17,712 nucleotides of DNA from Candidatus Zipacnadia bacterium. Lineage in GTDB: Bacteria > Armatimonadota > Zipacnadia > Zipacnadales > Zipacnadaceae. Both the position numbers and the translations under genes were made by a program. Shown in pieces: positions 14,433 to 17,712 of the stretch. Location: positions 1 to 17,712 of the forward strand of contig JALGTI010000019.1 of NCBI GenBank assembly GCA_029821455.1, written 5' to 3'. The notes below the pieces were generated by a model. The model ran no database searches. It was not told where the DNA came from and saw nothing but the letters and a program-made list of their open reading frames with translations. The number at the start of each line of letters is the position of its first letter. Positions within the stretch are counted from its first letter, which is position 1.

Positions 14433-15028
14433 CGGTTTTCCTCCAAGCGCAGTTCGGTAGCGATTACGCTAACCCGGCTGTCGAAGAAGTCCTGGGGGAC
14501 TTCCCTCACAATCTGCAATTCATAAGCCAACGCCAGACTGCAGGCCGCTTGCTCCGGAGAGAGCGAATTAAGCAGCCGGTCATAGAACCCACCCCCATAG
14601 CCCAGCCGCCCGCCCCATTGGTCGAAGGCCACGCCGGGGATGATGACGCCCTCAACTTCGTCCAGCGGGGCCACCCGGCAGACCTGGGGGTCAGGCTCGC
14701 GGATATCCCATATCCCGGGCTTCAACTGTGAGTGGATGTCCTCGACGAAGTAGAGGTCCAGTCCGCCTGGCCGGCGGCGATTGACCCGGGGCAGAATGAG
14801 ACCCTTACCTGCTTGAACGGCTGCCCGCATCAGGCGGTCGGTGCGCACCTCGGAACGGAACGAGGCATACAGACAAATGGTGCGAGCTTGCTGCCACTCC
14901 CAACTTCGCACCACCCGCGTGAAGATAATATTGCTCTTATCAATCTGCTCGGCCTCGCTGAGAGCGTCACGGCGCTTGAGCGCCTGCTTTCTGATGGCCG
15001 CCTTGCGCCTCTGTTCAAGACCCCGCAT
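14429..15028 (-). CDS. 5-formyltetrahydrofolate cyclo-ligase
   Basis: 199 aa. The family signature PGVAFDQWGGRLGYGGGFYDR is at 131-151, with SFRSEVRTDRLMRAA and GIWDIREP earlier in the chain. The N-terminal basic helix (RKAAIRKQALKRRDALS) is also typical. It converts 5-formyl-THF (a dead-end storage form) to 5,10-methenyl-THF using ATP, returning folate to the one-carbon pool. It overlaps the end of folP by 14 bases at its start and the folB start by four bases, so all three are coupled. Confidence 0.95.
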   Translation of the reverse strand: MRGLEQRRKAAIRKQALKRRDALSEAEQIDKSNIIFTRVVRSWEWQQARTICLYASFRSEVRTDRLMRAAVQAGKGLILPRVNRRRPGGLDLYFVEDIHSQLKPGIWDIREPDPQVCRVAPLDEVEGVIIPGVAFDQWGGRLGYGGGFYDRLLNSLSPEQAACSLALAYELQIVREVPQDFFDSRVSVIATELRLEENR

Positions 15029-16235
15029 CTTCGTCCCAGCCTTGCATTATCGCATCTGTCATCCGGGCGACCTGTACCATCTGCTCCACATCGTGGACGC
15101 GCACAATGTTGGCCCCGTTCAGGATACTGGCCGTAACGGTCGCCGCCGTTCCCCACAGGCGTTCGTTCGCTGGCTTGTCCAGCACCTTGCCGATGCTGGA
15201 CTTGCGTGAAGGGCCAATCAACACCGGTCGCCCCAGGCTTCGGAATTCGGCCAGCCGATGCACCATCTCCAGATTGTGCTGAACCGTTTTCCCGAAGCCA
15301 AAGCCGGGGTCTATCACGATCTGAGTTTCCGTGATGCCTCCGGACACCGCCGCCTCGGTGCGCTCCACCAGGAAGCTGTAGACCTCGGTGATGAAATCAT
15401 CATACGTCGGATCCATCTGCATATCCCGTGGTTTGCCAAGCATATGCATTATCACAACCGGCGCCCCGCTTTCAGCCACCACCTCGGTCATCCCCTCGGT
15501 GCGCAGCGCATTGACGTCATTGACAATATGCGCCCCGGCTTCCAGCGCTGCCTTGGCCACCTGCGGCTTGCTGGTGTCAATGGAGACGGGCAGGTCGGTG
15601 TGCTCCAGTGCGGCCTCCAGGCATGGCATCACCCGCTTCAACTCTTCGTCAGCCGTGACACCCTCGCTGCCTGGCCGGGTGGACTCGCCGCCGATGTCCA
15701 GGATGTCGGCGCCCGACCGGGCAAAGTTCTCTGCCTGGCAAGCCGCAGTCTCCGCATCTACGCCAATGCCGTCGCCAGAAAATGAATCCGGTGTGACATT
15801 GATGATGCCCATCACCAGCGTGTGATCGCCGATGGGAATCTGGCGGTCGTGGCAGACCAGCGGTGGGGGTGTGGATTCGTAGCGCTTGAGGGTGAGGGCA
15901 AGCTCCTCGCCCAACTCCTGCAGGCCAAATGGTTGGGTAGGCAAGACCCTCGACAGCTCAGAGTACTGTCGCATCGTGCCCAGTAGGATGCAGGGCTGTG
16001 GTGAGGGGTCAAAGGCAGCCACATCGTGGGCTACCGCACATTCGCCGCCGCGAGCCAGCATCTCCTGCTTGAGAATGCTCGCTGCCTTGCCGGGCACGTT
16101 TTCCAAGCGCACTATTCGAAGTGTTGCCTTCTCGGCCATCCGTGGAGCAATGGCCGGCGTGGCCCCTATGCGCTCTATCTCGCGCCTGGCGTCCTCTGCA
16201 GTTCTGAGCGTCAGTATTCTGGGGTTGTGCTTCAT
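15015..16235 (-). CDS. folP: Dihydropteroate synthase with N-terminal extension
   Basis: 406 aa, longer than the ~270-280 aa core. The core starts near residue 140: VMGIINVTPDSFSGDG, GGESTRPGS (182-190), IDTSK (219-223), MHMLGKPRDMQ (263-273), DPGFGFGK (309-316), GPSRKSSIG (341-349) and RVHDV (379-383), all the expected pterin and pABA loop motifs. The first ~120 residues form an additional domain seen in FolP of some clostridia and their relatives (AEKATLRIVRLENVPGKAAS, then ILKQEMLARGG, LLGTMRQ, QPFGLQEL). It joins pABA to the pterin diphosphate. It is the first gene of the folate run after the mnmE remnant; ATG start at 16235 lacks a strong ribosome-binding site. Confidence 0.95.
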   Translation of the reverse strand: MKHNPRILTLRTAEDARREIERIGATPAIAPRMAEKATLRIVRLENVPGKAASILKQEMLARGGECAVAHDVAAFDPSPQPCILLGTMRQYSELSRVLPTQPFGLQELGEELALTLKRYESTPPPLVCHDRQIPIGDHTLVMGIINVTPDSFSGDGIGVDAETAACQAENFARSGADILDIGGESTRPGSEGVTADEELKRVMPCLEAALEHTDLPVSIDTSKPQVAKAALEAGAHIVNDVNALRTEGMTEVVAESGAPVVIMHMLGKPRDMQMDPTYDDFITEVYSFLVERTEAAVSGGITETQIVIDPGFGFGKTVQHNLEMVHRLAEFRSLGRPVLIGPSRKSSIGKVLDKPANERLWGTAATVTASILNGANIVRVHDVEQMVQVARMTDAIMQGWDEDAGS

Positions 16236-16256
16236 CGTCTGTGTGCCGGTGTCGCA

Positions 16257-16385
16257 TCACTTGCCAATGCAGAATTCCTCAAAGATGCGGATGGTAACGT
16301 CCTCAGTCAACCTCTCCCCCGCGATTTCGCCATGCAGGTCGTCAAGCCCTGCACCGGCAAGTGCCGAGATGGAAAGGATGTGCCA
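16257..16385 (-). pseudogene. mnmE: Remnant of mnmE 3' end (tRNA modification GTPase C-terminus)
   Basis: 42 in-frame codons on the minus strand encode WHILSISALAGAGLDDL directly followed by HGEIAGERLTEDVT and ending IRIFEEFCIGK, then a stop. The SALxGxGLDxL part is the G5 loop of the MnmE G domain; the end is the invariant MnmE C-terminus (ITGE..tEDiL..IF..FCIGK). The ~80-100 residue helical segment that should lie between is missing, and there is no start codon or G domain upstream; the frame simply runs antisense through the beta-propeller gene. It is best read as a deletion remnant, probably joined at a short repeat. The gene is normally essential-like or well conserved, so an intact copy may lie elsewhere. 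Confidence 0.7.
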
Positions 16386-16404
16386 CCTCGGGAACGGGTT
16401 TCGG

Positions 16405-17571
16405 TCAGGGAGCTGTCTCTTCGCCTCTGGGAACCTCCGTTGGCTCCAGGCAGTGCAGCTTGCCGTCGTTGGCCCCGATATACAGCCGCCCGTCGGCGAT
16501 AGCAGGAGACGAAAAAACCTTGGTGGCCAGGGGCAGTGTCTGTACCGGCGATCCGTCGCTCGTCCGAACAACCCACAGATTACCATCGTGGCAGCCGAAA
16601 TAGAGGGCATCACCTGCCACGGCAGGGGATGACTCGACCAGCATCGGCAACTTGGTCTCCCATACCTGCGAACCGGTGCTGACCTGCACACAGCGCAGCT
16701 TCGTCTCCGAGAGATAGCCCTCCACGGTGGCAAAATAGACAAAGTCATCAGCCACGGCCGGTGCGGTGAACACCGAGCACTTGCCCCGCTGCTTCCAGAG
16801 GCGCTCCCCGGTTTGCAGGTCGAGGGCGATCAGATAATCAGTGTTCGGCGGTGTCAGGGCTGATTTGCTCATCACAGGTACCAGCGCCACGCCATCAAGG
16901 ATGGTGGGTGTATTGACGATGCGCCCGTCGGTTTGCACGCTCCACATCTGCTCCCCGCTGACCAGGTCGAGGCCATATGCCACCCCGGCCTCATCACCGT
17001 AAACTACAATGTCCTGAGCGACAGCCGGGCTGCAACTGATCCCCGCCTCGCCATTGACCTCCCAAGCAACCAGGCCAGTGGCGGCCTCAAGAGCCACCAA
17101 GCTGCCATCCATGCTTCCGAAGATAGCCATCCCCCCAACTATGACAGGGGAACCGATGATCGGCCCACGGGTTCGCCACCTGCCCTCCACAGCACCATCG
17201 GAGGCTGACAGCGCATGCAAGAAGCCGTCAACACTACCGATCAGAACAATCCCGTCAGCCACGGCTGGCGAAGAGACTACCGCCCCGCCTGTCTGCTGTC
17301 GCCACAGAACATCCCCCGAGGCCGCGTCCAAGCAACAGATCTCGCCATCAGCAGTACCCACATAGACGCGGCCAGCGGCGACAGCAGGGGAGGCATCCAC
17401 ACTGCTGCCCAACTCGATCGCCCAGGCCTCTGACAAGCCAGACAACTCCGCCTCGGTGCTGCGGCCGGTGTGGGTCGCATCGTGGCGGAACATCGTCCAC
17501 TCATCGGCGCAAACCGGCTCAAGCACGATTGCTAATACTATCAACGACCAACCAACAAGTGCTGTTCGCAT
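16405..17571 (-). CDS. Secreted PQQ-type beta-propeller repeat protein (BamB-like fold)
   Basis: 388 aa with a signal peptide (MRTALVGWSLIVLAIVLEPVCA, cleavage near residue 22) and a GGAG ribosome-binding site. About eight repeats of the form SPAVADG.VY.G..DG.L.ALDA.TG...W cover the rest, for instance SPAVAAGRVYVGTADGEI and SPAIADGRLYIGANDGKL, consistent with an eight-bladed propeller. The repeats match WD40-like PQQ repeats but I see no calcium/PQQ catalytic motif of quinoprotein dehydrogenases. Such proteins are often structural or binding proteins in the periplasm or on the surface. It heads the minus-strand run but its function has no obvious link with folate genes. Confidence 0.9.
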   Translation of the reverse strand: MRTALVGWSLIVLAIVLEPVCADEWTMFRHDATHTGRSTEAELSGLSEAWAIELGSSVDASPAVAAGRVYVGTADGEICCLDAASGDVLWRQQTGGAVVSSPAVADGIVLIGSVDGFLHALSASDGAVEGRWRTRGPIIGSPVIVGGMAIFGSMDGSLVALEAATGLVAWEVNGEAGISCSPAVAQDIVVYGDEAGVAYGLDLVSGEQMWSVQTDGRIVNTPTILDGVALVPVMSKSALTPPNTDYLIALDLQTGERLWKQRGKCSVFTAPAVADDFVYFATVEGYLSETKLRCVQVSTGSQVWETKLPMLVESSPAVAGDALYFGCHDGNLWVVRTSDGSPVQTLPLATKVFSSPAIADGRLYIGANDGKLHCLEPTEVPRGEETAP

Positions 17572-17600
17572 CGCTACTCCGTCGGTGAGGCAATATCAAA

Positions 17601-17627
17601 GCGCCGTCCCCGGGGGAGGGACGGCGC
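17601..17627 (-). terminator. Likely intrinsic terminator, 10-bp GC stem
   Basis: GCGCCGTCCC pairs perfectly with GGGACGGCGC around a 7-base loop. On the minus strand it is followed by TTTGATATT, a modest T-run, so it fits a terminator for the gene right of the window. The beta-propeller gene starts 30 bases further on. Confidence 0.6.
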
Positions 17628-17642
17628 GTGGATATCCTCACA

Positions 17643-17664
17643 GGCTGCCGCCCAGCCGGCAGCC
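17643..17664 (-). terminator. Second hairpin in the same gap, 8-bp stem
   Basis: GGCTGCCG, loop CCCAGC, CGGCAGCC. Lies just after the putative stop at 17673; it may be a transcript-end stabilising stem rather than a terminator because no T-run follows. Confidence 0.35.
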
Positions 17665-17672
17665 GCTCCCCC

Positions 17673-17712
17673 CTACGGCTCCGGCGGCAGACTCGCCGGG
17701 TCTATCACCAAC
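17673..17712 (-). CDS. Possible 3' end of a gene entering from the right edge
   Basis: Reading the minus strand from the edge gives LVIDPASLPPEP and a TAG stop at 17673-17675. The composition resembles the end of a secreted or beta-rich repeat domain, and two hairpins follow. Only 12 codons are visible, so the call rests mainly on position before the terminator. Confidence 0.3.
   Translation of the reverse strand, partial: LVIDPASLPPEP

Noticed and set aside
4926..16235. CODH/ACS or corrinoid protein genes completing a Wood-Ljungdahl cluster
   Set aside because: None is encoded here; only the methyl branch and folate synthesis genes are seen.
16386..16748. 163-codon open frame ending in the MnmE C-terminus
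   Set aside because: Upstream of about 16385 it is an antisense shadow of the beta-propeller gene; only the last 42 codons resemble MnmE.
1..17712. tRNA, rRNA, CRISPR arrays or insertion sequences
   Set aside because: No recognisable cloverleaf, repeat-spacer array, transposase or terminal inverted repeat was seen.

Overview
The window is bacterial, fairly GC-rich and densely coded. Four genes on the + strand (about 1-4860) converge on a long run of minus-strand genes (about 17571 down to 4926). The mix of a DUF4838/GH2-like carbohydrate protein, a xylose-isomerase-like TIM barrel, a creatininase and a PQQ-type beta-propeller, together with a Wood-Ljungdahl-type methyl branch, suggests an uncultured anaerobic or facultative bacterium, perhaps Armatimonadota, Planctomycetota or a related candidate phylum. 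That placement is a guess from gene content; the sequence holds no rRNA or other phylogenetic marker.

Plus strand: the 3' end of a DUF4838-like protein with a jelly-roll sugar-binding domain (open at the left edge); a 403-aa protein that I read as a compact, very divergent RtcB-fold protein because its metal-ligand and guanylylation motifs occur in the right order; a medium-chain dehydrogenase lacking the catalytic zinc ligands; a sugar phosphate isomerase/epimerase-type TIM barrel; and a zinc-ribbon protein with a single membrane anchor.

Minus strand, in transcription order: a possible C-terminal codon tail at the right edge followed by two hairpins (one a likely terminator); a secreted beta-propeller protein; a start-less in-frame remnant of the MnmE C-terminus; folP, a 5-formyl-THF cyclo-ligase gene, folB; then fhs, fchA, a folD homologue, a creatininase, metF; a palindrome and a candidate promoter; then an HPS-RraA fusion, a nucleotidyltransferase of the DUF6036/AbiEii kind, a small Arg-rich protein, a PanE-family reductase and an AcsE-like methyl-THF:corrinoid methyltransferase.

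The cluster combines three folate biosynthesis/salvage genes with the whole formate-to-methyl-THF route plus the methyltransferase, in nearly the order of the pathway: Fhs makes formyl-THF, FchA makes methenyl-THF, FolD makes methylene-THF, MetF makes methyl-THF, and MeTr moves the methyl group to a corrinoid. No formate dehydrogenase, corrinoid protein or CODH/ACS gene is present in the window. The FolD homologue has lost the Lys and Gln needed for cyclohydrolase activity (Lys to Gln52, Gln to Leu96), which explains why a separate FchA sits directly before it. HPS could add or remove formaldehyde, which exchanges with methylene-THF.
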